Assembly: GCA_958450365.1 (NCBI GenBank)
Contig: CAUEEP010000171.1
Coordinates: 1 to 64,000 of the forward strand
DNA length: 64,000 nucleotides
Direction of reading: 5' to 3'
Origin: Mesorhabditis belari
Lineage: Eukaryota > Nematoda > Chromadorea > Rhabditida > Rhabditidae
Part shown: piece after piece, positions 22,170 through 32,924 of the stretch
How the letters are laid out: each line of letters starts with the position of its first letter
How positions within the stretch are numbered: the first letter of the stretch is position 1
Made by a program: the position numbers and the translations under genes
The notes under the pieces: model-generated
Told to the model about the DNA's origin: nothing
The model's database searches: none
Seen by the model: only the letters and a program-made list of their open reading frames with translations

Positions 22170-25100
22170 TCATCTCTTGGCCCAATTTTCGTACATTTGC
22201 GCTTCCTGCAAATCTCGGCTGAGCTGGTCGAGCTGAAACCGATGATATTCTTCATTGGCTATCTCTCTTCTCGACACATAAATCTGCACAATCTCGAAAT
22301 TCTCATCCATACAGTGGATCTTTTCAGAATTTATTGGATCTTCCGGGTAATCAAGCAAAACCAAATTCTTTCTTTTTTCATCTTTCAACTTGAAAAACAG
22401 AAAATCAGATGAGATCTCAGATGAGATAAGATCGGTTGTCAGAAACGTCAACTTGCACGATTTCTGATTCGACAAGAAGGAAATACAAATCATTGAGTGC
22501 AATCTCAGATATTGAATTTGCTGCTTACTCGTACAAGTTCTCAATTTGAGTTGTGGATCCAGGGAAGTCTCCGATACATTCGATTCATAAGATGTCTCTG
22601 GATTATCTGATGGCCATCTCTTCGTTAACGCACATTTCGGATTACATCGACAAACGGCTCTCGGTGGGACACTTAACTGAAAGATATACCCAGGTACCGG
22701 TAGATCTTCACCATGATGTTCCGAATAAAACTCGATTTTGGAAGCTTTCTTCTCATCGTTGAGTTTGTTTACCTTGATAATCGCGTACATACCAATCCGA
22801 TCTTCCATTCGATTCAACGCCGATATCAGCATCTCAATATCCAGTTCTGCATTTCGAACACAGGTCATTTGATCCAAAACTCTTGCTTGATTATTCTTCT
22901 CTTTTGTAACGACAACTATCCCATCTCTTTCTTGAACATCCATTGTCTTTGCATCATCAAGCTCAGCTTTTAAGAAAAGAAATTTCTTTTTGCCGACGGC
23001 TCCAATGAGTAACCATTGTTCCTTGAGACTCACTGAGAAGAGACTCTTACAATAAAATCTTTTACAAAATACTTCTTTGTATTTCTGTAGTTTAGCAATA
23101 GTATTATGGATGTAATATGAAAGAGACCAAAGATCAAAGTTGAGTTTTTTGCAATAACTGATCAATTTGATGACGTCAAAGTAGATCAATTGAAGTTCCA
23201 TGGTGTATGTGGCAACCATTTTTTTAGCTATGGCCTCAACATAGACTTCTCGATTCCCAATGTTATTTGGAATTTCCGGTGCTTTGGAACCAAAATAATT
23301 TCTAATCGATGTGATTTTCTCGTGATTTAAAAAGAACTGTTCACCGACTTGATTTTCTTGGACTATTGTCTTTTGAGCAATCTCGGCAAAGTGCTCAATT
23401 TCTTGCTCTCCCAGGTTTTCGAAAAACGTCTTCAATCGTTTGTCGATCTGCGATGCGTAAACCTCGTCGTCAATAATTTTCTTCAATATTGGATAATCGT
23501 CAAGTGTCTTGAGTCTTGGAGGTTCTACATGTTGAGTTTTCACATTAGGCTGAATCGATTCGATGTTCATATGCGCATCAGGTGCTGAGAGATTCCATGA
23601 AGAGTTTTCTTTCACAATTAAAGTCCCAACGAGAACTTCTTCAGGCACTGTTTCGGGAAAATTGAATCCGATTGGTCTGATCAGTTTATCCGGTCCATTG
23701 GGATTTGGCATTAAAGGGTAGGTCGCGAAGATCTGATCCATCAAATCACAACGTTGTAAAGCTGTTGAAGCATCGATGGTACGTTCATTCGGATTGTACT
23801 TCAGGCATCTAAAGGAGAAGCTGACATAGATACAACAAAGAACTCAACTTTGCAATAACATCGTGCAAATCTTCTGGACACTTGAGTTCTTCCAAGGTCC
23901 GAGCAAGCAACTTCTCAAAATCCTCAGGAGCGCATTTGAGGGGAACTTCTCTAAAGATTTTTATTCGTGTGTTTTGACATGTTTCTACCGAACCTCCTTT
24001 CGATGATTTCCCATAAAATGAGTCCAACTCCCCAAATATCCGACTTCGATGTAGGCTGAAAAATTGCTATCCTGGGAAATTGATTATCAACTACTTTATG
24101 ATTTTCGAATTCGAATCGCACTTCGGGACTCATGAAACGAGGGGTCCCGCCACCGTAAGCCGCCTCACTCTCCGACTGTACCATTCCAAGATCGCCGAGT
24201 TTCAAGGTGAAATGGGTGTCCACCAACACGCTGGAATGAATGTACTAGGTTGATGCAAATGAAATTTCGGTTTTTTACAAACATTAAATTCAATCAAAAT
24301 TCCTTTAGGTAACGATTTATTCGAAACAATAAGCAGCATCGTTATCTACAACCTCCCTTCAACGTTGTTTCAGATTGCGGATCCCCTTATCAAAGAACTC
24401 TTGATTCTGTGATTGAAAGTCTGGTTCGTCTTCAAGAGATTCAATACCTTCTCGGAATCCGGGGAAACCAGAGCTGGCAGGATCTTTCGGTCATAACTTG
24501 TTCTCCAAAAGCGGAGCAGAGGTCACGATGTGATTCGGCGGCGTTTTTGCCCAAAAAATAGAACCTTTTTTACCGACCGAAACTTCATTTGCGTCAACCT
24601 AGTACTGTTGATAGTAATGAGATAAATTTCATCTATGAATAGGATAGATATTGCCAAGAGTTCTAAGAAGTCAGTAACCCAATCCCCCATTTCAATTCAG
24701 AGGATTTCGATGACATTAGAAAAAATTTTAGCTAATGATAAGCTACAAACTTCTTTCCTTACTTCTCGGTCTTGATGTCGAGATGAATCATTTTCTGTTC
24801 ATGGAGGTAGTCGAGAGCCTTAAAGAGATGCACAGCCCAATGGATTACTGTGCGAATCGAATAAGTTGTCGTTCCATCAAGGACCCCTGGAAAATAGTCA
24901 GGATATAAGATGCCCTTTTCATCTTCATTTAGCGGAAACTATCAAAATTTGTCTATCTCGACTCACATTTATCCAAAGATCCCCTCTCACAAAGCTCCAT
25001 TCTGATCCCAAAAATCGGCTCTCGTCCATTCATTTGCTCCTTGATCAACCCATAGAATTGAACGATATTTCCATGACGAAGGGCCGCCAAAGCTTGGGCT

Positions 25101-25418
25101 TCTTTCTCCATGGCACGAAATATATTTTTTGAATGGTACAACTTGATCACACTCGAGCTGAAAGAAATTCTTTCACGACCATATCGATTTAACTATTTTT
25201 TATCGAGTTTCATTGATATTGATAAAGCGATAATGGAAATTGATACTGTCTACTATATCCTAAAAGACTTTTTTTAAACAGAGCTAGAACATTTAAACTC
25301 ACGGCAAAGCGTTTCTCAAACGATAAACGGTGCCGTTTCCGCCCGCACCAAGCCGATTTTTGTCACATATCGAGGCATAAACGGTTCTTTGGAAGTCCGC
25401 CTGGAAGTCCGCATTCAT
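22170..25418 (-). CDS. Protein kinase with long unassigned C-terminal extension, 802 residues (copy A)
   Basis: Six exons, 25418-25303, 25157-24967, 24886-24763, 24230-23994, 23950-23849 and 23808-22170, sum to 2409 bases and join in one frame with GT/AG borders. The kinase domain spans about residues 20-280. It has the glycine loop LGAGGNGTVY (23-32), VIK with Lys44, HGNIVQFYGL, HLDIKTEN (137-144), LGDLG (155-159), GGGTPRFMSPE, SDIWGVGLILWEI and a final CLKYNPNERTID. HRD is HLD and DFG is DLG; the catalytic lysine and both aspartates are kept, so activity is possible. Residues 280-802 form an extension shared with copies B and C, with motifs LWSLSYY, LPVPGYIF and FLFFKLKDE...LLDYPEDP. A 33-base in-frame stretch near 23050 could be an extra intron. 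Intron 3 contains a mariner remnant. I place it near TKL/STE-type kinases by motif only. Confidence 0.85.
24245..24602 (-). mobile_element. Mariner remnant of 358 bp inside kinase intron 3
   Basis: The ends CTAGGTTGATGCAAATGAA and TTCATTTGCGTCAACCTAG are inverted and flanked by TA at 24243-24244 and 24603-24604. On the minus strand the left part still reads EFFDKGIRNLKQRW, the tail of a mariner transposase. The rest of the transposase is gone. It lies between exons 3 and 4 of kinase A without disturbing the splice sites. Confidence 0.85.
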
Positions 25419-25549
25419 TCTGAAATTCGTTTATTATCAGCTTCTACTATTAAAAAGTTAGGTGGTATCAAAAAAACTTTGGAAATATAATTATTTAATG
25501 TTGGATCAGAAAAATCGTGTGTTCGTATATCCTCATCCACCTCTGTATA

Positions 25550-26284
25550 CAGGGTGACAAGAAATAACTGAATATTTTATTTTTCAGCAAATGAAAACCA
25601 CGTAAACAATAGATTCATAACAACCTTTAAGCTTACAAATAAAACAATTGGCCCTGCACCAGTCCTGAACGGATTTTGCTCGATGAGAGGGCGCGGAGTC
25701 GTGTTGGGACGTCCAAACTTGGTTGCCAAAGTGCTGTTGGATCCGGGGAAGAACCACATCTTTGAGAATTTCCTTTCGATAAACATCCTAGTTCATTTTC
25801 ACGCCGGGATCAATGAAAACCAAGAGGGTTTTGTCTGTTGCGCAAATTCCCGCCCAAACCATGACAGAGTTTGGATTTTGGCGATGTTGAACGATAGAGG
25901 AAGCTCCTGGAGATGTCGTAGCCCAAATCCGACCATTTTGCCAACTGTAGCTTTGTTCGACCGAGAATAATATTTCATCGGAAAACAGGATCGGAGGTGC
26001 ATTGGGAGTTTCGGCCCGCTTGATAAGCTTCCGTCATCTTTCGAGTCGAATTTGATAAGCGCTGCCTGGAACGATATTGATGCCAACTACCTCCGTGCCA
26101 CCGTCGGCTCAGTGATCCCACGTCTGAAAGCCTGCATCAAAGCCAAGGGATCCAATTTTGAACACGTTATAAATTTTAATTTTTGGTTATTTATCTGTTA
26201 TTTTTTTCAATAAATATGTTAAAAGCTGAATATTGAAAAAAGATATAATGGTTGGAAGAACGACAATACTTTTCTCGGACCCTG
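25550..26284. mobile_element. Rearranged Tc1/mariner element of 735 bp
   Basis: The ends CAGGGTGACAAGAAA and its partner TTTTCTCGGACCCTG are flanked by TA (25548-25549 and 26285-26286). The transposase core lies on the minus strand at the left and the C-terminal end lies on the plus strand at the right, so an internal inversion or foldback event must have occurred. Confidence 0.7.
25640..26160 (-). pseudogene. Tc1/mariner transposase fragments in opposite orientations
   Basis: On the minus strand, 26000-25640 reads SDEILFSVEQ, SVMVWAGICATDKTLLVF, VYRKEILKDVV and WTSQHDSAPSHRAKSVQDWC with one in-frame stop. These contain the first and second catalytic aspartates of a DDE transposase. On the plus strand, 26035-26165 reads LISAAWNDIDANYLRATVGS and then PRLKACIKAKGSNFE, the usual C-terminal tail. 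The family is clear; the arrangement cannot give a working enzyme. Confidence 0.8.
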
Positions 26285-26285
26285 T

Positions 26286-26960
26286 AGTTACTTCCAAAAT
26301 TAGGAGAACTTTTAAAGGAAGAGATAAATGACTGTTTGAGTGACAAATTTCGACAAAATTTGATAAGGAGGAACGCCTTTATTTTACGAAGATTACGGTA
26401 AGGCACTAGGGAAATTGTAAACTAAAATGGAATAGAGTTGGCATTTTTGTGTAGTTTTGTTCACAACTGCTTTATCCGATGCGGAAAAACGAATGCCTTA
26501 CACTTGTAGCACTGTTGTGCTTTTTTAGCCGAAATCTAAAATAAAGTTTTCTTTCAAAAAACAATCTTGGTTGAGTCCCGGGCTTGAAATCTGCAAAAAC
26601 TACCGTAAGCAAACGTCCGTTATCCTTCAATCAGAACAATTTTGTAGCATTTGATGAGAAATCACAAGACTCAATTAATGATATTAAATTTGGGCTGATC
26701 GAATGTAAACCGGAAGTTGATTAGAGTAGTTTTAGGAGCGCATGGAACCACTAAAATGTAGTAGAGCCAACTCTTTTTGCAGATTTCAAGATATCCGCAT
26801 CGGATAAAGTAGCTGTGAACAAAACTACACAAAAATGCATTCATAAACTTTACTGTTATAACCAAGTTGACATAACCGTTGACTTTACTGTTATAACCGT
26901 TGTTATAACGGTAACTGCTGTCTTGATAGTTCAATAAATTCGGATCTACTATTGACAAGT
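26286..26960 (+). repeat. Dispersed repeat family M, copy 3, internally inverted
   Basis: The start (ACTTCCAAAATTAGGAGAAC) matches copy 1. From about 26450 the sequence runs in the opposite orientation (GTGCTTTTTTAGCC, then TCCTTCAATCAGAACAATTTT), and it returns to forward order near 26765. Two inversion breakpoints are therefore present. Confidence 0.65.
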
Positions 26961-28200
26961 TACGGGTATTGGAATTTCATAGCCAAATGAAGAAGAGTAC
27001 AGTAGCCCAGGTCACAAAGCAAAAGCATACTTTCGAATGCAAAAAGGTTGTCAAGCGCCAGAGTTGATGCAGTATTCCGGGATAAAAGTAAATATTCAGT
27101 CGACAAGACTAAATATTTTTGAGATTTGGCATATCAAAAGATATTCAGGCTTGTAAATTGAGACTAAATACTTGTATTCTCCACGATTCTGGTATACAAT
27201 ATACATAGTCTCTGTCACAATGGACTAAAAGCCGGAGGACTAAAAGTATTCAAACGGAAAAATCGAATCTCTTTCAAACCCTTTGACTCAAAAGCTATCC
27301 GGTTGAATACTTTCTGTTTAAGCCTACTGTAGTGAGACAATAGACTTTACAGTAATCCTAACAATAAGGTTTATTGTAAAGAACAATAAATTGTAATCGA
27401 TCAGTGTAATCCTAAAGATTAACTGAAAATTCGAGCAGTTAAACTATGAAAGAAGACTATAAAAACTATGAAGTAAGAAGCTCAAAATTTCTAGTTAGGT
27501 AAGCAAAAAAAATTAGCAAACTTTTAACTTCGTCTAATCTACTCTTTTTGTGTACCATTTATCACATTCCGCTGAAAAAATTATTCTAACCCGGGACTCG
27601 CTTGCTGATATCGGCTTGGGAAAACGTTATTTGAATTCAGTTTTCCACTAGCCCTTATCTGTTTTGTCGCAACGAAAATCGCTCAGAAATGTGTGTTTTT
27701 TGTTGAAAGTTTTTTTTTTTCACAAACAGCATCACACAGGAATTTACCTAAAAATAGCCTTGAATGGCTTTTCAGTGTCTATTTATAGACGCTTTCATGA
27801 CAAAGAAAAGTTCAGCTTTTGGAGACTTCTCTTTACATAGAACTGAAGTTTAAGTTTTATTTAAACCAAGCAAGATTCCAGCTTGAGACTTTAAAATGAT
27901 GGCACTTCTGATTGAATATTTTGATTGAATAGAATGTGTTCACATGCCTACAATAGCTTACATGCCTTTCTGCTTTTATACAACATGTCCACTGACTTAT
28001 ACGTGTTAAACTAATGAACTAAGGGGCCTAGAAGTAGATAGAGATTTGGAAGCTTGCTGGAACTTTAACAATCGTATTTGGAACCTGATATGAATCACTT
28101 GTGACTGTGGGACGCCCAATCCGCGAACTGAACGCAATTGTTGAGATTTCTTCGTGAAACCACGTAGCGCAACTTTGTTCAAACGTAAAAAATTAGTCGT
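26960..28200. other. No gene recognised
   Basis: The sequence is AT-rich with no exon chain that I can support. A run of short hairpins around 27240-27420 includes repeated GTAATCCTAA and ACAATAAGG-type motifs. Confidence 0.5.
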
Positions 28201-28500
28201 AACGTATAAATTGAATTAAGGTATGAGCTAAAGCAAGGTTACTGTAATCTGGCATTATTAGTTCTTTCAACTCTTTTCCCATATCACCCAAAGAATCTTT
28301 ATTTCTTAAGTTTTTCGTTGAGTTATATGAAGTACGGTCTACAAATGTACTTGCAAGAGATTGGAGATTTTCATTGCATTGACCTCGGTACATCAAGAAT
28401 AAGCTTTTCAACTGTACGCACAACTTTTAACATTCTTTACGATATCATCAAGAACAACCCATATTTATTTCCCTGATTTTAAAGTAATGTAAATCGCCAG
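28200..28500 (-). pseudogene. Fragment paired with 34.34-34.54 kb, unknown
   Basis: The minus strand here and at 34540-34340 are clearly related (for example CTTGATGATATCGTAAAG against CTTGATGATTTCGGAAAG). The 34-kb copy has a longer open reading frame; this one has extra stops. I do not recognise the product. Confidence 0.35.
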
Positions 28501-28565
28501 ACGGCCGCTTGGTTAAGAGTCTAGTCTCCTAATCGGAAGGTCAAAGGTTCAATCCCACTGGCTAG
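28496..28565 (+). other. tRNA-like module
   Basis: GCCAG at the start pairs with CTGGC at the end. GGCCGCTTGGTTAAG fits a D-arm and A box, and GGTTCAATCCC a B box. The anticodon stem does not pair well, so this is a tRNA pseudogene or tRNA-derived repeat. Confidence 0.45.
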
Positions 28566-28635
28566 ATCATATGTTCTTTTTTTCCCATATATTTGGGTCT
28601 TTTCTTCAACATTTAGCGTTAGGCGTGTTGTATTG

Positions 28636-29166
28636 TATTGGGTTGGTGAATTGAAAACTACCGGACTTTGAACTAAAATTTATTCAACATAAAACCATCA
28701 ATTCATTCCAAATAGTTTTCATTATTATTGACGACTTCTGCCCATTTTACAGGCAATTTGCGGATTCCTCTTTCGTAGTAGGAATTTGGTTTGTGTGTGA
28801 GACAAGTGTGAGACTCAAAAAATCGAGGACTGGAGATGTCAGCTGTCAGCCCAGTTTGAGCACTTTCTTCAAAAGAAACCCATTTTGGTGTCAATAGAAA
28901 AGTTGTAGAGAATCAAAAATTAGGGTTATAGCCAAATTTCCAAAAGATACACTTAGTAGTTTCGCTTAAAAAGCAAGTTTTGTGAAAATTCGTAAATTTG
29001 GCATTTCTTGATAACCAGTTTTTGAATCGTTCTGAAAATTTGGATATAAGTTTGATTTTTGATTCTCTACAACTTTTCCATTGACACCAAAATGGGTTTC
29101 TTTTGAGGAAGTGCTCAAACTGTCACATATGACAATAGCCGGCAGTTTTCAATTCACCAATCCAAT
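28636..29166. mobile_element. Mariner-derived miniature element, copy 3
   Basis: Same ends and palindromic core as the 6.1- and 16.4-kb copies. The minus strand retains SYYERGIRKLPVKWAEVV followed within a few codons by a stop, the unmistakable C-terminus of a mariner transposase. Confidence 0.85.
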
Positions 29167-29530
29167 ATTTTGCAACAATCGAGTCGAATCCGAGAGATTT
29201 CACTCTGAAAATCATCGAAAAATGTCGAATCGTTTATTTGATATTGGGCATTTCAGTATCGCTTTGTGAAATCAAGTTGTTGAAAAGTGTTTATTTTCAA
29301 AAATTTGTAAATAAAAATAACGTTAAGAGAAAAGAAAGTCGCTGTTTTCGGAAGGTAATCATCCAAAATAATGGAAAACGAAGTGAATAAGGTTAAACGG
29401 GCTTTTAGAGAGTTCCAGCCGGTTCCAATTTTTTGAATACAAAAAAAGGAAAATTTAAAATTCAAAAAGCAATACACATATTTATAAGTTGCTTATTTTA
29501 TTTATATTTATAATTTTATAATTTATTTCC

Positions 29531-30264
29531 TTACTTGCCAAACGTATACAAAATCTCTTTTCCGCGAGTGACCGTGCGACTGATTTCAACACCGTTCAGA
29601 TACGTTATCTGAAGTGAGCTTGTCAAAGAAAACAACAACTGATGGCCTTAATTGCATACCTCATAGCGCACTTTGTGCAGCTCGAGTTTGTATCCAGCGT
29701 ATACAGCAGCCCCAACAGTAACCCACGAAGAGGGAAGAAAGCGATGGAATCCATGAAGTCCATGAGGATGAGGCTGACATTTTGTAAAGGAAACGGAATG
29801 TAGATAGATTAAAAAATGTACCTTTGTGATTTATGCATTTTTAAAAGAGATTCCGAAAACTACATACTGTACTGCAGTAAAACAGTTCTTTTTCACTTAA
29901 TTAGTTCACTTTTGATATCATTCGAAAGGGGAATTCACTCAATACTCTAAAACCCAAATTAAGCGATGCATCAAAACAAACTCTACGATAGTTTTTACGA
30001 AAAAGTGTCATTTAGAAAGTGTATTAATCACGATAGCACAGTCTAATGTAGACTATAGACTAGCAAGACAGTCCTAGCTAGACTTTGGGATTGGAACTTT
30101 ATCCAAGCTCCAGCCTCTTATCTTTGAAATCAGAAATTTTTAGAAAGCCATAAAACTTATTGATGTCAGATCTAAGAAAAGCCGAAATTGAAATGGATAT
30201 TATCCTAGACCCCTAAGAAAAAGCTATTATACTTTATTGATTGCAGCCGCACCTCATCCTCCAT
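29531..30264 (-). CDS. Small three-exon gene, about 67 residues, possible membrane anchor
   Basis: The proposed exons are 30264-30253 (MEDE), 29773-29660 and 29608-29531. All junctions are phase 0 (donors GTGCGG and GTATGC, acceptors ATGTCAG and CTTCAG), giving 67 codons before TAA. The product starts PHPHGLHGFHRFLPSSW after the short exon. It has a weakly hydrophobic stretch (SWVTVGAAVYAGY) and ends in a basic tail (SRTVTRGKEILYTFGK). The size and composition resemble small accessory subunits of mitochondrial membrane complexes, but I cannot name it. The first exon is only 12 coding bases long and is the least certain part. Confidence 0.5.
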
Positions 30265-30689
30265 AATCCTTGAATGTTGTTGCGAAGTTGTTCAGTGGAG
30301 GCTCCGATCTCTCTATATATCTAAAAACAGTGATTCTTCATCCGTTTTCCCACTTTTACCGCAACTGTGCTTTCTTTGGCTTTGGTCGGGTTCTCGACGA
30401 CACAGTCGAAACTCGCCGATCCCATTCCGATAGCCTCATTCGTGATGTTGGATGGAGCGGCCCAGGCGACGCTCCTCCTCATTATCACCTCAAAACTAGA
30501 AGAATGTTTTAGAATATAGTTTTTTATAGACTCACAGTCTTTTCTGTGAGATCAAAAAACTAGCCGCGAACATTGAGCAAAAGTCTCGATTGTAAAAGTC
30601 TACTTAATATCGAAAGACCTCCAAAACACTATTTTTCAAAATAAAATAAAATAGAATTCTTGAGTTTTTTTAGCAAAGGCAGCCTCCGT

Positions 30690-31005
30690 AAAATGAAAAT
30701 TCGATATAATCAGAGATTGACCGTCTTGCTCCGACTCAGTGACATCCATCGTTCCTGGATCGAGCCCATCAGTCGATTGGCCTGGATCCAAAGGATTCGT
30801 TCTTACACAGTATTAAATCATTTACCAGAAAAAAACTTCTTAAAGAAATGTCCAAAATGAATTCACAAACAGTTGCATTTTGCGGGTAAAAGTTCTCAAA
30901 ATGATCGGCCCCATTTAATTTGAACGGTATGATGTGGCCAATGTCATCAGAGACAACCTAGCAGAACTTGCTTCATTCGCATTGTTTCAATGTTTTCAAT
31001 GTTTT
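30690..31005 (-). pseudogene. DNA/RNA non-specific endonuclease-like fragment
   Basis: On the minus strand around 30955-30840 the sequence reads SDDIGHIIPFKLNGADHFEN and then FYPQNATV. The D-D-x-G-H motif followed by a downstream P-Q-N resembles the catalytic His and metal-binding Asn of non-specific endonucleases with a beta-beta-alpha-metal fold. The preceding ANEASSAR is in another frame, so a frameshift or missed splice lies at about 30957. Further weak coding continues to about 30700. No signal peptide was found. The assignment is tentative. Confidence 0.35.
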
Positions 31006-31377
31006 ATTTTTAAACTTTTTCTTCATATGACGCAATTAATTACAACCAACTGTTCAATTTATTCGATCAGCCCATTGCATCTACAGTGGTTCGAATGTCG
31101 TCAGGAACTAAAATAGTCCCAATCGGCACTCTCTCCAAACAGAACTCTCTATAGGCGTGAAAACTCTATATGGTACGGAATGGAATTTTTGGTCCGGCCG
31201 ACGCTAAGCTATATCGAACGGCACTCCAAGTATAACGAAAGAACTTTTTGGTTCCTTCCGTCCCGTTATAGAAAGAGTCCACTGTATTTTTTGAAAGTTG
31301 AAAAAACATAGAAATACTGTAAAACTAATAAAACTTAAAAATGAATTGTAATCTAAAACCTCTAGCTCGTCTACCTG

Positions 31378-31685
31378 GCGCATTTCAACAGAGTCATCGT
31401 CGAGAGGGATCCGGCCGAAAGCCTCAAGAATCCGCCCAGCGAAAGATATCTCGTAGCAAATGCGGCAAATAGCAAGCTTGCCGTTTCGATGAATCTGGGT
31501 AAATGCACCAATTGTTAAAACCATTTAAAACAGAATGAGATCTTCATTTTGAGTCTTCTTTGCTATCATTGCTCTTTGTGAGGTGAAATGATTTGATCCA
31601 ATTCAATAAAAGTGTGATTAAAATCGCCCTCACTTCCCTCACGATCGGCATTTCCGCCCCCATTCGATCCAGGTGACTCACTCAT
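31378..31685 (-). other. Possible exons of an unknown minus-strand gene
   Basis: An ATG at 31685 opens a 39-codon frame (MSESPGSNGGGNADREG...) rich in Gly, Asp and Glu. After TTTACCCAG, a GC-rich exon-like block at 31505-31378 is open in two frames, one hydrophobic (SLLFAAFATRYLSLGGF) and one polar, and ends at a GTAGAC donor. I cannot decide the frame or connect it to the endonuclease-like fragment downstream. Between them (31.20-31.29 kb) lies a repeat with CAGTGGACTCTTTC read on the minus strand. Confidence 0.25.
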
Positions 31686-32099
31686 CAAAATTATGTCGGA
31701 AAATGTTCCGGAAAAATCACTGAACAATCAAAGTGGGATGGAATGAATACGGTGGATTGAGAGCGCAGAAAAATCGATGTGATTTTGTTGCAAAATAAAA
31801 GTGTTGAGTGTGATTTCTTGCGGTAGTTTATTCTTTCAAACGCCTTTAGAACGGCTTTGAACTCTTTTCCGAAAACGGCTAAATCTAGAAAAATACCAGA
31901 CATATTATTTGATAGAGCGTATTGAAATTATCAGCACTTTTTTCGTTATCCGGAAGTGAAAATATGACTGTCCAAAAAGGTTTGCCGCTTTTTTTTTCCG
32001 CTTACAAGCTAATCCCATACACAAGCCCATAAAGCGATGCTAAGATTATCTTGCGATTCGGTGCTATTTAGTAAAGCAAAGTACCATAAACACTGTAGT

Positions 32100-32345
32100 A
32101 GTACCCGACCCCTCATTTTACAGTGTCGCAAAAGTTTTTAGTATTTCATTTTTTTCAAAGCGCCCACATTCTTTCAAAAAATATTTCAATCTTTGAGTAT
32201 CAAAAAAATAGCCCTAAATTTCAGCTATTTTTTTGATACCTAATTTTTTATGACTAGCATAAAACCAGTGTCGAGAAAAACTCGTTCAAAGCTAGACCAC
32301 GCAACACTCCACACCGTCATTATGGGGGTGGGTACTTTTGTTGTT
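32100..32345. mobile_element. Palindromic miniature element, copy 2 (diverged)
   Basis: It shares GTGTCGAGAAAAAC, TCAAAGCTAGACCACGCAAC and CACCGTCATTATGGGGGTGG with the 10.1-kb element. The left arm is strongly altered. Confidence 0.6.
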
Positions 32346-32924
32346 ACAGTACATATTCGAAATTCTGCGTTAACAGCACTCCATTCCGGTGGGCTGGAAG
32401 CCAACACGCAAATGTCGCCGCTGCGTAGTCAAATTTATACATCACGCCACATTTAATCATTAGATATTCCGAAATGCATGACCTTTGAGAACCAAGGAGG
32501 AAAAAATAGATGACACTTTTTAAAAGCAATCTCTATCGTAAACATTTTAATAGAAGAGCTCTTTTATTTTGCTCGAAAATTCCTTTTCGCGCCCCCCGTA
32601 CAGTCGACGCTCCAGTAGTAAATCATTAAACGGATTCTCCAAAAATGATTCCTTATCGAGCGTCGATATATATCCGGAATAATTATTCTTGTTGGGTTTT
32701 CATCCGGTTTTTACGTCATTAAGCTTTTTTTTTAGCCTACAACTATCATTTGAGGAATTGAAAATCCTTTAGAAAGTTCAAAAGATTGTCATCCAGAGAG
32801 TTGATAGGAACCGAAGAAAAAAGTAAATTTTTTATCTAAAATTATCTTCGATTAGAATGTTTCCGATATGTACAGTTTGTTTTTTTGTGCCTTAAAACTG
32901 AATCAATAAACCTTAATCCCCATG

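Noticed and set aside
22197..23588. Plus-strand open frames of 69-86 codons across the kinase A extension
   Set aside because: They are antisense shadows of the 524-codon minus-strand frame and have no splice context.
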